Assembly: GCF_001673315.1 (NCBI RefSeq)
Contig: NZ_LZLQ01000148.1
Span: 1 to 64,000, forward strand
Direction: 5' to 3'
DNA: 64,000 bases
Origin: Mycobacterium asiaticum
Lineage (GTDB): Bacteria; Actinomycetota; Actinomycetes; Mycobacteriales; Mycobacteriaceae
The position numbers and the translations under genes were made by a program. The first letter of the stretch is position 1. Every line of letters starts with the position of its first letter. Of this stretch, positions 49,659-61,279 are shown piece by piece. The notes beneath the pieces were generated by a model, which was not told the DNA's origin, made no database searches, and saw only the letters and a program-made list of their open reading frames with translations.

Positions 49659-51881
49659 ATGACTGATCGCGTGGCTGATCGGGTAACCCAAGGCAACCTG
49701 CGCGTCGCTCAGGTGCTCTATGACTTCGTGAACAACGAGGCGCTGCCCGGCACCGGGATAGACCCGGACAGCTTCTGGGCGGGTGTCGACAAGGTGGTCA
49801 CCGACCTCACCCCGCGCAACCAGGAGTTGCTGAAGACGCGCGACGAGTTGCAGGCCCAGATCGACAAGTGGCACCGGCACCGGGTCCTCGACCCGCTCGA
49901 CCCGGAGGCCTACCGGCAGTTCCTCACCGACATCGGCTACCTGTTGCCCGAACCGGACGACTTCACCATCACCACTTCCGGCGTCGATGACGAGATCACC
50001 AGCACCGCCGGCCCGCAGCTGGTCGTGCCGGTGCTCAACGCGCGGTTCGCGTTGAACGCCTCCAACGCGCGCTGGGGCTCCCTCTATGACGCCCTCTACG
50101 GCACGGATGTCATCTCCGAAGACGACGGTGCCGAAAAGGGCGACAGCTACAACAAGGTGCGTGGCGACAAGGTCATCGCCTACGCCCGTGAATTCCTCGA
50201 CAGCGCGGTGCCACTGGCATCCGGTTCCTGGGTCGACGCGACCGGCTTGAGCATCGACGACGGCCAGCTGCAGATCGCGCTCGACGGGCAGTCCACCACC
50301 CTGGCCAGCCCGGAGAAGTTCGTCGGGTATCGCGGCGAGTTGGGCTCGCCGGACTGGACTGTGCTCCTGGTCAACCATGGCCTGCACATCGAGATACTGA
50401 TCGACCCGGATTCGCCGATCGGCAAGACCGACGCCGCAGGAATCAAAGACGTGGTGCTCGAATCGGCGATCACCACGATCATGGACTTCGAGGACTCCGT
50501 CACCGCGGTCGACGCCGACGACAAGGTGCTCGGCTACCGCAATTGGCTTGGCCTCAACAAGGGGGACCTGGCCGAAGAGGTCTCCAAGGGCGGCAAGACC
50601 TTCACCCGTCGTCTGAACGAGGACCGCACCTACACCACACCGGACGGTGGCGAATTGACGCTGCCCGGCCGCAGTCTGCTGTTTGTCCGCAATGTCGGCC
50701 ACCTGATGACCAACGACGCCATCGTCAGATCCGAGGCCAATGGCGAAGAATCAGAGGTGCCCGAAGGCATTCAGGACGCTTTGTTCACCGGACTGGCCGC
50801 GATCCATGGTCTGAAGTCCGGCTCCGAGAACGACGGGTTGAACGGTCCGCTGCAGAACAGCCGCACCGGCTCGGTGTACATCGTCAAGCCCAAGATGCAC
50901 GGACCCGACGAGGTGGCGTTCACCTGCGAGCTGTTCAGCCGGGTCGAGGATGTGCTCGGGTTGCCGCAGGCGACGCTCAAGGTCGGCATCATGGACGAGG
51001 AACGCCGCACCACCGTCAACCTGAAAGCTTGTATCAAAGCCGCGGCCGACCGGGTGGTGTTCATCAACACCGGGTTCCTGGACCGCACCGGCGACGAGAT
51101 CCACACTTCGATGGAAGCCGGTCCGATGATCCGCAAGGGCGCGATGAAGAGCACCACGTGGATCAAGGCTTACGAGGACGCGAACGTCGACACCGGACTG
51201 GCGGCAGGCTTCAAGGGCAAGGCGCAGATCGGCAAGGGCATGTGGGCGATGACCGAGTTGATGGCCGACATGGTCGAGCAGAAGATCGGCCAGCCCAAGG
51301 CCGGCGCCACCACCGCGTGGGTGCCGTCCCCGACGGCGGCCACCCTGCACGCCATGCACTACCACCAGGTGGACGTGGGAGCTGTGCAGGAGGAGTTGCA
51401 GGGCCAGCAGCGCACCACTATCGACGAGTTGCTGACGATTCCGCTGGCCAAGGAGTTGGCCTGGGCCCCGGAAGAGGTCCGCGAGGAAGTCGACAACAAC
51501 TGCCAATCCATCCTCGGCTATGTGGTGCGCTGGGTCGAACAAGGTGTCGGCTGCTCCAAAGTGCCTGACATCCACAACACCGCACTGATGGAGGACCGTG
51601 CCACGCTGCGCATTTCCAGCCAGCTGTTGGCCAACTGGCTGCGCCACGGTGTGATCACCAGCGACGACGTGCGGGCCAGCCTGGAGCGGATGGCGCCGCT
51701 GGTGGACAAGCAGAACGAGGGCGACCGCGCCTACCGGCCGATGGCGCCGAACTTCGACGACAGCATCGCCTTTTTGGCTGCGCAAGAACTGATCCTGGAA
51801 GGCGGCCAACAGCCCAACGGGTACACCGAACCGATCCTGCACCGCCGCCGACGGGAATTTAAGGCACGCGCGGGTGGGTAG
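49659..51881 (+). CDS. glcB: Malate synthase G
   Basis: A 740-residue enzyme condensing glyoxylate and acetyl-CoA to malate in the glyoxylate shunt and glycolate metabolism. Diagnostic segments visible: TIMDFEDSVTAVDADDK (about 270-286), GRSLLFVRNVGHLMTNDA, catalytic region IGIMDEERRTT (arg/asp), and DNNCQSILGYVVRWVEQGVGCSKVPDIH near 610-637 in two blocks. A GGAGGAG lies directly upstream; an in-frame ATG one codon earlier (49656) is also possible. Glyoxylate also links to glycine metabolism encoded later in the window. Confidence 0.97.
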   Translation: MTDRVADRVTQGNLRVAQVLYDFVNNEALPGTGIDPDSFWAGVDKVVTDLTPRNQELLKTRDELQAQIDKWHRHRVLDPLDPEAYRQFLTDIGYLLPEPDDFTITTSGVDDEITSTAGPQLVVPVLNARFALNASNARWGSLYDALYGTDVISEDDGAEKGDSYNKVRGDKVIAYAREFLDSAVPLASGSWVDATGLSIDDGQLQIALDGQSTTLASPEKFVGYRGELGSPDWTVLLVNHGLHIEILIDPDSPIGKTDAAGIKDVVLESAITTIMDFEDSVTAVDADDKVLGYRNWLGLNKGDLAEEVSKGGKTFTRRLNEDRTYTTPDGGELTLPGRSLLFVRNVGHLMTNDAIVRSEANGEESEVPEGIQDALFTGLAAIHGLKSGSENDGLNGPLQNSRTGSVYIVKPKMHGPDEVAFTCELFSRVEDVLGLPQATLKVGIMDEERRTTVNLKACIKAAADRVVFINTGFLDRTGDEIHTSMEAGPMIRKGAMKSTTWIKAYEDANVDTGLAAGFKGKAQIGKGMWAMTELMADMVEQKIGQPKAGATTAWVPSPTAATLHAMHYHQVDVGAVQEELQGQQRTTIDELLTIPLAKELAWAPEEVREEVDNNCQSILGYVVRWVEQGVGCSKVPDIHNTALMEDRATLRISSQLLANWLRHGVITSDDVRASLERMAPLVDKQNEGDRAYRPMAPNFDDSIAFLAAQELILEGGQQPNGYTEPILHRRRREFKARAGG

Positions 51882-53910
51882 GCACAGCAAGCCCGACCCG
51901 GAAGAATCGGTCCCCGATTTCGAACCGGAATCGGTCGCTGGTCCTTCCCGCGAGTTCGAGGACGCGGATTACCCGAAGGATTTCGGGCACTTCCGGGAAC
52001 CCGACGAAGGGCGGTTCGAGGACGCCGATGGTGTCCGCGATGACGTGCCGGATGAAATCCCTGACGACTACCCCGATTTCGGCCAGCGCCCGTCCGAATT
52101 CGACCCGCCCGCCGCGAAGGCAGCGGCGACTCCCCCGCCGCCCCTGTTCCGGGGCGGGCATCGCGGACTCGGCGAGCGGCTGGGTGGGCACCGCAGCGCC
52201 GGTGGTCGCCGCGGCGTCAGTATCGGCGTGATCGTTGCCCTGGTCACCGTCGTGGTCGTAGTGGCCGGAGTGATCGTGTGGCGCTTCTTCGGGGACGCGC
52301 TCTCGCACCGCTCGCACACCGCCGCAGCACGCTGTGTGGGCGGCAAAGACTCGGTCGCCACGCTCGCCGACCCGTCGATCGCCGACCAGGTCAAAAAACT
52401 CGCCGACAGCTACAACGCGTCCGCCGGCCCGATCGGTGACCGCTGCGTCGAGGTGACGGTCAAGGCGGCCGGGTCCGATGCCGTGATTGGCGGGTTCCTC
52501 GGCAAATGGCCAGCCGATCTGGGTAACCAGCCGGGCCTGTGGATTCCGGCTAGCTCGATCTCCGCGGCCCGGCTTTCCGCCGCGGCGGGGCAGAAGATCG
52601 TCAGCGACAGCCGTTCGCTGGTGACCTCGCCGGTTCTGCTCGCCATCCGGCCGGAGTTCGGCCAGGTGCTGTCGAAGCAGAATTGGGCGGCGTTGCCGAA
52701 GCTGCAGTCCGATCCGAATTCGATGGCCGGGCTGAACGCGCCCGCCTGGGGCTCGCTGCGGTTGGCCCTGCCGATGACCGGCAACGGTGACGCCTCCTTC
52801 CTGGCCGGTGAGGCGATAGCGGCCGCATCGGCTCCCGGTGGCTCACCGCCGACGGCCGGCATCGGCGCGGTACGCAGCTTGGTGAGCGGCCAGCCCAAAC
52901 TCGCTAACGATTCCCTGACAGAGGCCATGAATGCCCTGCTGAAAGCCGGTGATCCGGCCGCCGCCCCGGTACATGCCGTAGTTACCACCGAACAGCAACT
53001 GTTCCAGCGCGGCCAGTCGACACCGGATGCCAAGATCAAACTGGGATTCTGGCTGCCACCGGGACCTGCCCCGGTGGCCGACTATCCGACTGTGCTGCTC
53101 AGCGGGTCGTGGTTGTCGCAGGAACAGACCACGGCAGCCAGCGCCTTCTCCCGTTACATGCACAAGCAGGAGCAACTCGAGCGGCTGGCTCAAGCCGGCT
53201 TCCGGGTCAACGACGTCAAGCCACCGAGCAGCCCCGTCACCAGTTTTCCGGCGTTGCCGGCCACCTTGTCGGTTGGCGACGCGGCCACCCGCGCAACACT
53301 GGCCGACACCCTGGCAGCGCCGTCGACTGGCGTCGCGGCAACCATCATGCTCGACCAGTCGTTGCCCAACGACGACGGCGGCGGCAAGACACGGCTCGCC
53401 AATGTGATTGCCGCACTTGACGGCCGGATCAAGGCGCTGCCACCCAGTGCTGTCGTCGGATTGTGGACATTCGACGGCCACGAGGGCCGGGCGGAGGTCC
53501 CTACGGGTCCGCTTGGCGACCAGGTCAATGGACAACCGCGCACGGCGGCGTTGCTGGGCGCGTTGGACAAGCAGTATTCGTCCGGTGGCGGAGCGGTGTC
53601 ATTCACCACGCTGCGGATGATTTACCAGGAGATGCTGGCCAATTACCGCGCCGGCCAGAACAATTCGATCCTGGTCATCACCGCCGGACCGCATACCGAC
53701 CAGTCCCTCGACGGTCCGGGGTTGCAGGAGTTCATCAAGAACGCCGCCGACCCAGCCAAGCCCATCGCGGTCAACGTCATCGATTTCGGCGGTGATCCGG
53801 ACCGGGCCACCTGGGAAGCGGTCGCCCGGCTCAGCGGCGGTAGCTACCAGAACCTGCCCACCTCGGCCGGTCCGGACCTGGCCAGCGCGGTGAACACTTT
53901 TCTGAGCTAG
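51874..53910 (+). CDS. VWA and substrate-binding-like domain membrane protein, Rv1836c-like
   Basis: A 678-residue protein. The first ~110 residues are acidic and proline-rich (cytoplasmic), a single transmembrane helix spans about 115-137, and the remainder is extracytoplasmic. Residues 145-440 resemble a periplasmic binding protein (SIADQVKKLADSYN and FWLPPGPAPVADYPTVLLSG). A von Willebrand A domain follows from about 480, where the MIDAS reads DQSLPND instead of DxSxS, so metal binding may be weakened. GTG start overlaps the end of glcB by 8 bp. Function unknown; a role in envelope processes is inferred from topology. Confidence 0.85.
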   Translation: MGRHSKPDPEESVPDFEPESVAGPSREFEDADYPKDFGHFREPDEGRFEDADGVRDDVPDEIPDDYPDFGQRPSEFDPPAAKAAATPPPPLFRGGHRGLGERLGGHRSAGGRRGVSIGVIVALVTVVVVVAGVIVWRFFGDALSHRSHTAAARCVGGKDSVATLADPSIADQVKKLADSYNASAGPIGDRCVEVTVKAAGSDAVIGGFLGKWPADLGNQPGLWIPASSISAARLSAAAGQKIVSDSRSLVTSPVLLAIRPEFGQVLSKQNWAALPKLQSDPNSMAGLNAPAWGSLRLALPMTGNGDASFLAGEAIAAASAPGGSPPTAGIGAVRSLVSGQPKLANDSLTEAMNALLKAGDPAAAPVHAVVTTEQQLFQRGQSTPDAKIKLGFWLPPGPAPVADYPTVLLSGSWLSQEQTTAASAFSRYMHKQEQLERLAQAGFRVNDVKPPSSPVTSFPALPATLSVGDAATRATLADTLAAPSTGVAATIMLDQSLPNDDGGGKTRLANVIAALDGRIKALPPSAVVGLWTFDGHEGRAEVPTGPLGDQVNGQPRTAALLGALDKQYSSGGGAVSFTTLRMIYQEMLANYRAGQNNSILVITAGPHTDQSLDGPGLQEFIKNAADPAKPIAVNVIDFGGDPDRATWEAVARLSGGSYQNLPTSAGPDLASAVNTFLS

Positions 53911-53913
53911 CCA

Positions 53914-54774
53914 ATGAACCCGCAGTTCACCCCCGACCCGGAGCTCTACCCGTTCGAATCGCGTTGGTTCGACAGCTCGCAGGGCCGGGTGCACTACATC
54001 GACGAGGGCGAGGGCCCGCCGATCCTGTTCTGCCACGGCAACCCGACGTGGAGCTTCCTGTACCGGAACATCATCGCGGCGCTGCGAGACCGATTCCGTT
54101 GCATCGCCGTGGACTACCTGGGTTTCGGCCTGTCCGAGCGCCCGGACGGTTTCGGGTACACGATCGCCGAACACGTCCGGGTGCTGGGCGAACTCGTCGA
54201 CCACCTCGGTCTCGACGGCTTTGTCACCATGGGCCAGGACTGGGGCGGTCCGATCAGCATGGCGGTCGCGGTCGAGCGGGCCGACCGGGTCCGCGGCGTC
54301 GTCCTGGGCAACACCTGGTTCTGGCCGACCGAAGATTTCAGCACCAGGATATTCAGCAAGGTCATGTCCAGCCGGCCGATGCAATGGGCGATTCTGCACC
54401 GAAACTTCTTCGTGGAGAGGCTGATTCCGGCCGGCACCGAAGTCCTGCCCAAGGAAGCGGTGATGGATCACTACCGCGGGGCCCAACCCGACGCCGCGGC
54501 GCGGGTGGGTGTGGCGGTGCTGCCCAAGGAATTGTTGGCGGCGCGTCCGTTGCTGGAACGGCTTGCCCGCGAGGTGCCCGCCACCCTGGGCGCCAAACCG
54601 GCGTTGGTGGTCTGGGGGATGCGTGACGTCGCCTTCCGGCCCGGCCCAGCGATCCCGCGGATGCGCACGACGTTTCGCGACCTGGTGGTGGTGGAACTGC
54701 CCACCGCCAAGCACTTCATCCAAGAGGACGCGCCCGAGCGCATCGCTCAGGCAATCCTTGACCGCTTCGGCTGA
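53914..54774 (+). CDS. Haloalkane dehalogenase family alpha/beta hydrolase (DmbC/Rv1833c-like)
   Basis: A 286-residue alpha/beta hydrolase. The nucleophile is D109 in GQDWGG, the oxyanion and halide-binding part is HGNPTWSF (41-48, with W46 and W110), and the catalytic His is H267 in KHFIQEDAP. These are the haloalkane dehalogenase signatures that hydrolyse carbon-halogen bonds. M. tuberculosis-complex relatives have measurable but low activity (DmbC). ATG 4 bp after the VWA gene stop; convergent with gcvP. No signal peptide. Confidence 0.92.
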   Translation: MNPQFTPDPELYPFESRWFDSSQGRVHYIDEGEGPPILFCHGNPTWSFLYRNIIAALRDRFRCIAVDYLGFGLSERPDGFGYTIAEHVRVLGELVDHLGLDGFVTMGQDWGGPISMAVAVERADRVRGVVLGNTWFWPTEDFSTRIFSKVMSSRPMQWAILHRNFFVERLIPAGTEVLPKEAVMDHYRGAQPDAAARVGVAVLPKELLAARPLLERLAREVPATLGAKPALVVWGMRDVAFRPGPAIPRMRTTFRDLVVVELPTAKHFIQEDAPERIAQAILDRFG

Positions 54775-54828
54775 GGATCTGGGGCGTTAAGGGTCTCTGG
54801 CGCTGAGACGTTACGGCGCTGGGGCGCG

Positions 54829-57651
<2,823 letters not shown>

Positions 57652-57699
57652 GGTAAAACTCCTGACGCGGCAGAGGACTACGGATCAGCGGCCCTCCCC

Positions 57700-57893
57700 C
57701 TCTGTCCTCACCTGTGCGTCAGGCGCCTGAGAGATTCGGCGCTCGGCGCCTTTCCCCATCGGCGGGTGACGACGGGATGGTCGCCACCACTTTCCAGAGG
57801 CATCGTTGTCCGGCGCGGTCCGGGTGCCTGAGAGGTTGACGGAGAGGTATTGCTCCTTCGGCGTCTGTAGCTGGCAGCTACAGAACTCTCCCG
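57700..57893 (-). promoter_or_regulatory. Glycine riboswitch upstream of gcvP (two aptamer-like units)
   Basis: On the minus strand the 5' part carries GGGAGAG (57886-57892), GCCGAAGGAGCAA (57850-57862) and CCTCTCAGGC (57826-57835), the core conserved elements of the glycine aptamer. A second, more diverged unit follows with GCCGATGGGGAAAGG (57749-57763) and TCTCTCAGGCGCC (57722-57734), ending near CTCTGTCCT. Tandem aptamers sense glycine and turn on glycine-cleavage genes. The region ends about 50 bases before the gcvP start. Confidence 0.9.
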
Positions 57894-57933
57894 CGCGAGT
57901 GCGATGCGGGCACCAGTTTACTCTGAAGCCGAG

Positions 57934-58560
57934 TCAGCCGATCTTGCGGTCGCGGTGCTTGCGACGCGAAGCCAATTCGTCTTCGGGGGCCGCAATCGAT
58001 TCGCCGCCGTCGGCGCGTTCGCCCGGGAAGTCGGCGATGACGCCGGTCAGTTCCCGCATGGCACCGGAAACAGCGATGCCGAATACGCCCTGGCCGCCCT
58101 GCAGCAGGTCCACGACCTCCTCGGCCGAGGTGCATTCGTAGACGCTGGTGCCGTCCGAGAACAGGGTGATATTGGCCAGGTCCTGCACACCGCGCTGGCG
58201 CAGGTGGTCGACGGCGACCCGGATGTTGTGCAGCGAGATCCCGGTGTCCAGCAGCCGTTTGACGATCTTGAGAACCAGGATGTCCTTGAACGAGTACAGG
58301 CGCTGGCTGCCCGAGCCGGCCGCGCTGCGGATCGACGGCACCACCAGAGAGGTACGCGCCCAGTAGTCCAGCTGGCGGTAGGTGATCCCGGCGATCTGGC
58401 AGGCGCTCGGCCCGCGGTAACCCACCAGTTCGTCCGGCACGGAGTCGTCGGGAAACAGTCCGGGCTGCACGGGTGCACCGGCCCCGGCGCCAGCCTGGCT
58501 GCCGGTTGCGGTCGCTTGGTCGGCAAGGTCGAGCTTTTCTTGGCGTGGCTGCTCGCTCAC
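57934..58560 (-). CDS. resR: MerR-family regulator ResR/McdR (Rv1830-like)
   Basis: About 208 residues with one MerR-type winged helix (GYRGPSACQIAGITYRQL to RLYSFKDILVLKIVKRLL, about 50-105) and a C-terminal effector region ending RRKHRDRKIG. The orthologue Rv1830 is linked with division and growth control and antibiotic resilience in clinical isolates. GTG at 58560 has AGGAAG 6-7 bases upstream and is preferred; an ATG at 58605 would give 223 residues. A long inverted repeat lies in its leader. It is followed downstream by the gcvP riboswitch. Confidence 0.88.
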   Translation of the reverse strand: MSEQPRQEKLDLADQATATGSQAGAGAGAPVQPGLFPDDSVPDELVGYRGPSACQIAGITYRQLDYWARTSLVVPSIRSAAGSGSQRLYSFKDILVLKIVKRLLDTGISLHNIRVAVDHLRQRGVQDLANITLFSDGTSVYECTSAEEVVDLLQGGQGVFGIAVSGAMRELTGVIADFPGERADGGESIAAPEDELASRRKHRDRKIG

Positions 58561-58815
58561 GGTGCTTCCTCTCGCCGATCGCGCTGTGGTCAGTAGCTGC
58601 GGCATTTGATTGCCCCGACAGCCACGTTTGCTCAGGCCCGAGTGCTTGAGAGCATACGCTGTTCGGTGGCTGTCGTGCTCTGGGTCGATCATCACTTCGT
58701 CATCAAAGTATGGCTGCCGCCCGGATCAGTGGGTGATATCTGTCAGGCGTGTCGACATTCCGTTGTGTGATATGAGACGCATTCGTGATGTGCGGCGGGT
58801 ACCCGTCGGGAATGC
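58561..58815. other. Intergenic region upstream of resR with 10-bp inverted repeat
   Basis: The 255-bp gap between the DUF151 gene and resR (both on the minus strand) contains CGACAGCCAC (58616-58625) and its perfect complement GTGGCTGTCG (58666-58675), with 40 bp between; a CTCA/TGAG pair lies inside. No ORF is credible. It may form a leader RNA stem or bind a regulator. Confidence 0.65.
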
Positions 58816-59310
58816 CTATGTCGCCTTGAAATCGTCCGGGGACACGCTGTCGAGGAACTCCTTGAACTTCTCCACCTCGTCCTCACGCACCGCGCTGCTG
58901 GCGTCTTCGTCGCCCTCGTCGGGGATGAGCAAGCCGGCCTGAGCCAGCACCGCCTCCTCCACGTAGATGGGTACGCCCACCCGCAAGGCGATCGCCACTG
59001 AGTCCGAGGGCCGGGCCGACACCTTGATGTCGCGGTCGAAAATCAGGTCCGCGTAGAAGGTGCCCTCCTGGAGGTCCACGATCCGTACCTCTTTGAGCGA
59101 ATGGCCAAGTGCGGCAATGAGATCTCTGATCAGGTCGTGGGTCAACGGCCGGGGTGGTTCGACGCCCTGCTGCTCGAGCGCGATTGCCGCGGCTTCGGAC
59201 TGCCCGATCCAGATCGGCAGGTAGCGGTCACCGTTCGCCTCGCGCAGTAGCAGCACGGGCTGGTTCTGCGGCTGCTCCACGCGAATGCCGACAACACGAA
59301 CTTCACCCAT
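58816..59310 (-). CDS. DUF151 bifunctional nuclease family protein, Rv1829-like
   Basis: A 164-residue protein of the DUF151 (BFN) family, same length as Rv1829. Core: VVGIRVEQPQNQPVLLLRE, DRYLPIWIGQSEAAAIALE, RPLTHDLIRDLIAALG and the C-terminal ARPSDSVAIALRVGVPIYVEE; the acidic tail DEGDEDASSAVREDEVEKF is typical. Plant and thermophile homologues bind or cut nucleic acid, but the mycobacterial role is unproven. GGAGG lies about 10 bases before the ATG. Downstream of the Rv1828-like regulator with a 72-bp gap. Confidence 0.9.
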   Translation of the reverse strand: MGEVRVVGIRVEQPQNQPVLLLREANGDRYLPIWIGQSEAAAIALEQQGVEPPRPLTHDLIRDLIAALGHSLKEVRIVDLQEGTFYADLIFDRDIKVSARPSDSVAIALRVGVPIYVEEAVLAQAGLLIPDEGDEDASSAVREDEVEKFKEFLDSVSPDDFKAT

Positions 59311-59382
59311 CTGTGTCTGCCCTCCGCATGTGCCGCTTTGAGTCACTCCGCCGAACACCAGCTGTCGAAGGAAGTCTAGTCC

Positions 59383-60123
59383 TCAGCGGTGCAGAACGTC
59401 GCGAACGGCGGACTTGATCAGCGAGGTGTGCAAGGTAATCGCCAGCGCCGCGACCTCTCGGGCCAATTCGTCGGCTCGGTCACGCGCGCCGGCCTTGTCG
59501 GCCTTGACCAGCGGCCCGGCAATCTGAGCGATCAGGTCCGACTGGCGATCGGCTGCGGAACGAAAAGCCCGCAGGTGCCGCGGTTCGACGCCGTAATCGG
59601 CCAGCGCCCGCGCACATTGGAGGATGACGACGGCGTGTTCATCGAAGAAACCACCCGGCCCGGTAGTGATCACTCCCGCTTTGAGCAAGGCGCTCAACAG
59701 GGCGTCGTCCACGCCCGATCGTTGCAACAGGTCTTCGCGGCTGAGCCGGACATGCGCCGGTGCCACGGCACCCGGGTCCGCGGCCGCCTCTGGTGCTGCG
59801 CCGTCCACCGAGACCAATTTCGGTACGCCATAAGGGGATCCGATGGCCGGCAGCTCGCCGTCCGGATGGGAGTCCAGCTGGGCCCGGATCACCTTGAGCG
59901 GCAGGTAATGATCGCGCTGAGCGGTCAGGATGAAACGCAGCCGCGCACAGTCGTAGGCGGTGAACCTCCGATAGCCCGACGCCGCACGCTGCGGCGTGAC
60001 CAGCCCCTCGGCCTCCAAGAACCGAATCTTGGAGATGGTGACGTCGGGAAAGTCCGGTCGCAGCAGGTCCAGGACCGCCCCGATCGACATCCCCGCAAGG
60101 CCGGGGCTATCGGGTGCGCTCAC
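59383..60123 (-). CDS. MerR-family regulator, Rv1828-like
   Basis: A 246-residue protein with an N-terminal MerR winged helix (SIGAVLDLLRPDFPDVTISKIRF, then GYRRFTAYDCARLRFIL), a linker, and a second C-terminal helical domain used for dimerisation and unknown ligand binding (LLQRSGVDDALLSALLKAGV). It lacks cysteine or other obvious effector residues. GTG start overlapping the garA stop by 4 bp (GTGA) suggests a garA-Rv1828 operon. Structural work on Rv1828 supports atypical MerR DNA binding. Confidence 0.9.
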   Translation of the reverse strand: MSAPDSPGLAGMSIGAVLDLLRPDFPDVTISKIRFLEAEGLVTPQRAASGYRRFTAYDCARLRFILTAQRDHYLPLKVIRAQLDSHPDGELPAIGSPYGVPKLVSVDGAAPEAAADPGAVAPAHVRLSREDLLQRSGVDDALLSALLKAGVITTGPGGFFDEHAVVILQCARALADYGVEPRHLRAFRSAADRQSDLIAQIAGPLVKADKAGARDRADELAREVAALAITLHTSLIKSAVRDVLHR

Positions 60124-60587
60124 TGGCCCCCGGAACCCCCGTCGTCGTCGCCCTTGGGGCCGGTGAGGAAGACCAGGCGGAACTTGCCGATCTGAACCTC
60201 GTCGCCGTTGGACAGCACGGCGGAGTCCACCGGCTCGCGATTGACATAGGTGCCGTTCAGGCTGCCGACGTCGACGACGTTGAACTCGCTGCTTTCCAAG
60301 CGGAATTCGGCGTGGCGACGGCTCACCGTCACGTCATCGAGGAAGATGTCGCTGTCTGGGTGCCGGCCGGCGGAAGTGATGGCCTGGTCGAGCAGGAAGC
60401 GAGAACCGGCGTTGGGTCCGCGTTTGACGACCAGCAACGCCGAACCGGCCGGGAGGCCTTCCACCCCGGATACCGAACTCTCGGTGCCCGCCTGCGCGGG
60501 CGCGTCCAGTTCGTTGAGGAAGTCTGCGCGGAAGACGGAGGTCGTCTCCACAGTGACTTCGTTCTGGTCGTCGTCCTTATCCGTCAC
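60120..60587 (-). CDS. garA: FHA-domain metabolic regulator GarA
   Basis: A 155-residue regulator with one forkhead-associated domain. The N-terminal phosphorylation motif is ETTSV (T15-T16), target of PknG/PknB. The FHA fold shows GRHPDSDIFLDD, VTVSRRHAEFRLE and VVDVGSLNGTYVNREPV (phospho-Thr pocket). Unphosphorylated GarA inhibits 2-oxoglutarate dehydrogenase and NAD-glutamate dehydrogenase and activates glutamate synthase, balancing carbon and nitrogen. GTG at 60587 is set by AAGGAG 7 bases upstream. Following it in the operon is the Rv1828-like regulator. Confidence 0.96.
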   Translation of the reverse strand: MTDKDDDQNEVTVETTSVFRADFLNELDAPAQAGTESSVSGVEGLPAGSALLVVKRGPNAGSRFLLDQAITSAGRHPDSDIFLDDVTVSRRHAEFRLESSEFNVVDVGSLNGTYVNREPVDSAVLSNGDEVQIGKFRLVFLTGPKGDDDGGSGGQ

Positions 60588-60840
60588 CCGCTGCTCCTTA
60601 CTGGCCGCTGTGGCGTTGTCTGACCGGGCCGGTCGGCCGGCTGTCTCCTCGGAATTACCGCCTGTACTGCCTTTACTGCTGTCTACCGCGTCAAGTATTT
60701 GATATCTCGACCGTACCGCGTACCGATCCGCATAATGCTGACCACTGCCCAGGATCGTAAGCCCCACACCCCGGCTTCTTCTAGATCCCCCACGCTGCGG
60801 TGCATTCCGTGCCGAAACGCTTTCGGGACCTTAGCAATCG

Positions 60841-61245
60841 TCATTCGGTCAATGTGCCGCGGTAGGCCTCGGCGTCGAGAAGTCCCGCGATTGCGGAGTC
60901 CAGTGCGTCGATGTCGGACCCGTCGACCTGAAGCTCCAGCAGCCAGCCGTCACCGTAGGGATCGGAGTTCAACAGCTGCGGGCTGCTGTCCAGGTCACCG
61001 TTCACCGCTGACACCTTGCCCGACACCGGTGCATACAGATCCGACACCGATTTCGTCGACTCCACCTCGCCGAAGGAATCACCGGCGCTCAATTCGGTGC
61101 CTACATCGGGGAGCTGAACGAACACGACGTCGCCCAGGGCCGACTGTGCGAAGTCTGTGATCCCGACCCGGACGGTGTCGTCTCCGCTGCGGCGAACCCA
61201 CTCGTGTTCGGCGGTGTAATGCAGATCGGACGGGATATCGCTCAC
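60841..61245 (-). CDS. gcvH: Glycine cleavage system H protein
   Basis: A 134-residue lipoyl carrier, same length as Rv1826. The lipoylated lysine is K65 in FGEVESTKSVSDLYAPVSG, in the classical beta-hairpin. It shuttles the aminomethyl group from GcvP to GcvT. Upstream gap to the Rv1825-like gene is 34 bp. gcvT is not in this window. Located 253 bp upstream of garA, on the same strand. Confidence 0.97.
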   Translation of the reverse strand: MSDIPSDLHYTAEHEWVRRSGDDTVRVGITDFAQSALGDVVFVQLPDVGTELSAGDSFGEVESTKSVSDLYAPVSGKVSAVNGDLDSSPQLLNSDPYGDGWLLELQVDGSDIDALDSAIAGLLDAEAYRGTLTE

Positions 61246-61279
61246 GGTAATCCTGTTCTTCGTCGGTGCGCTGGGCTGT

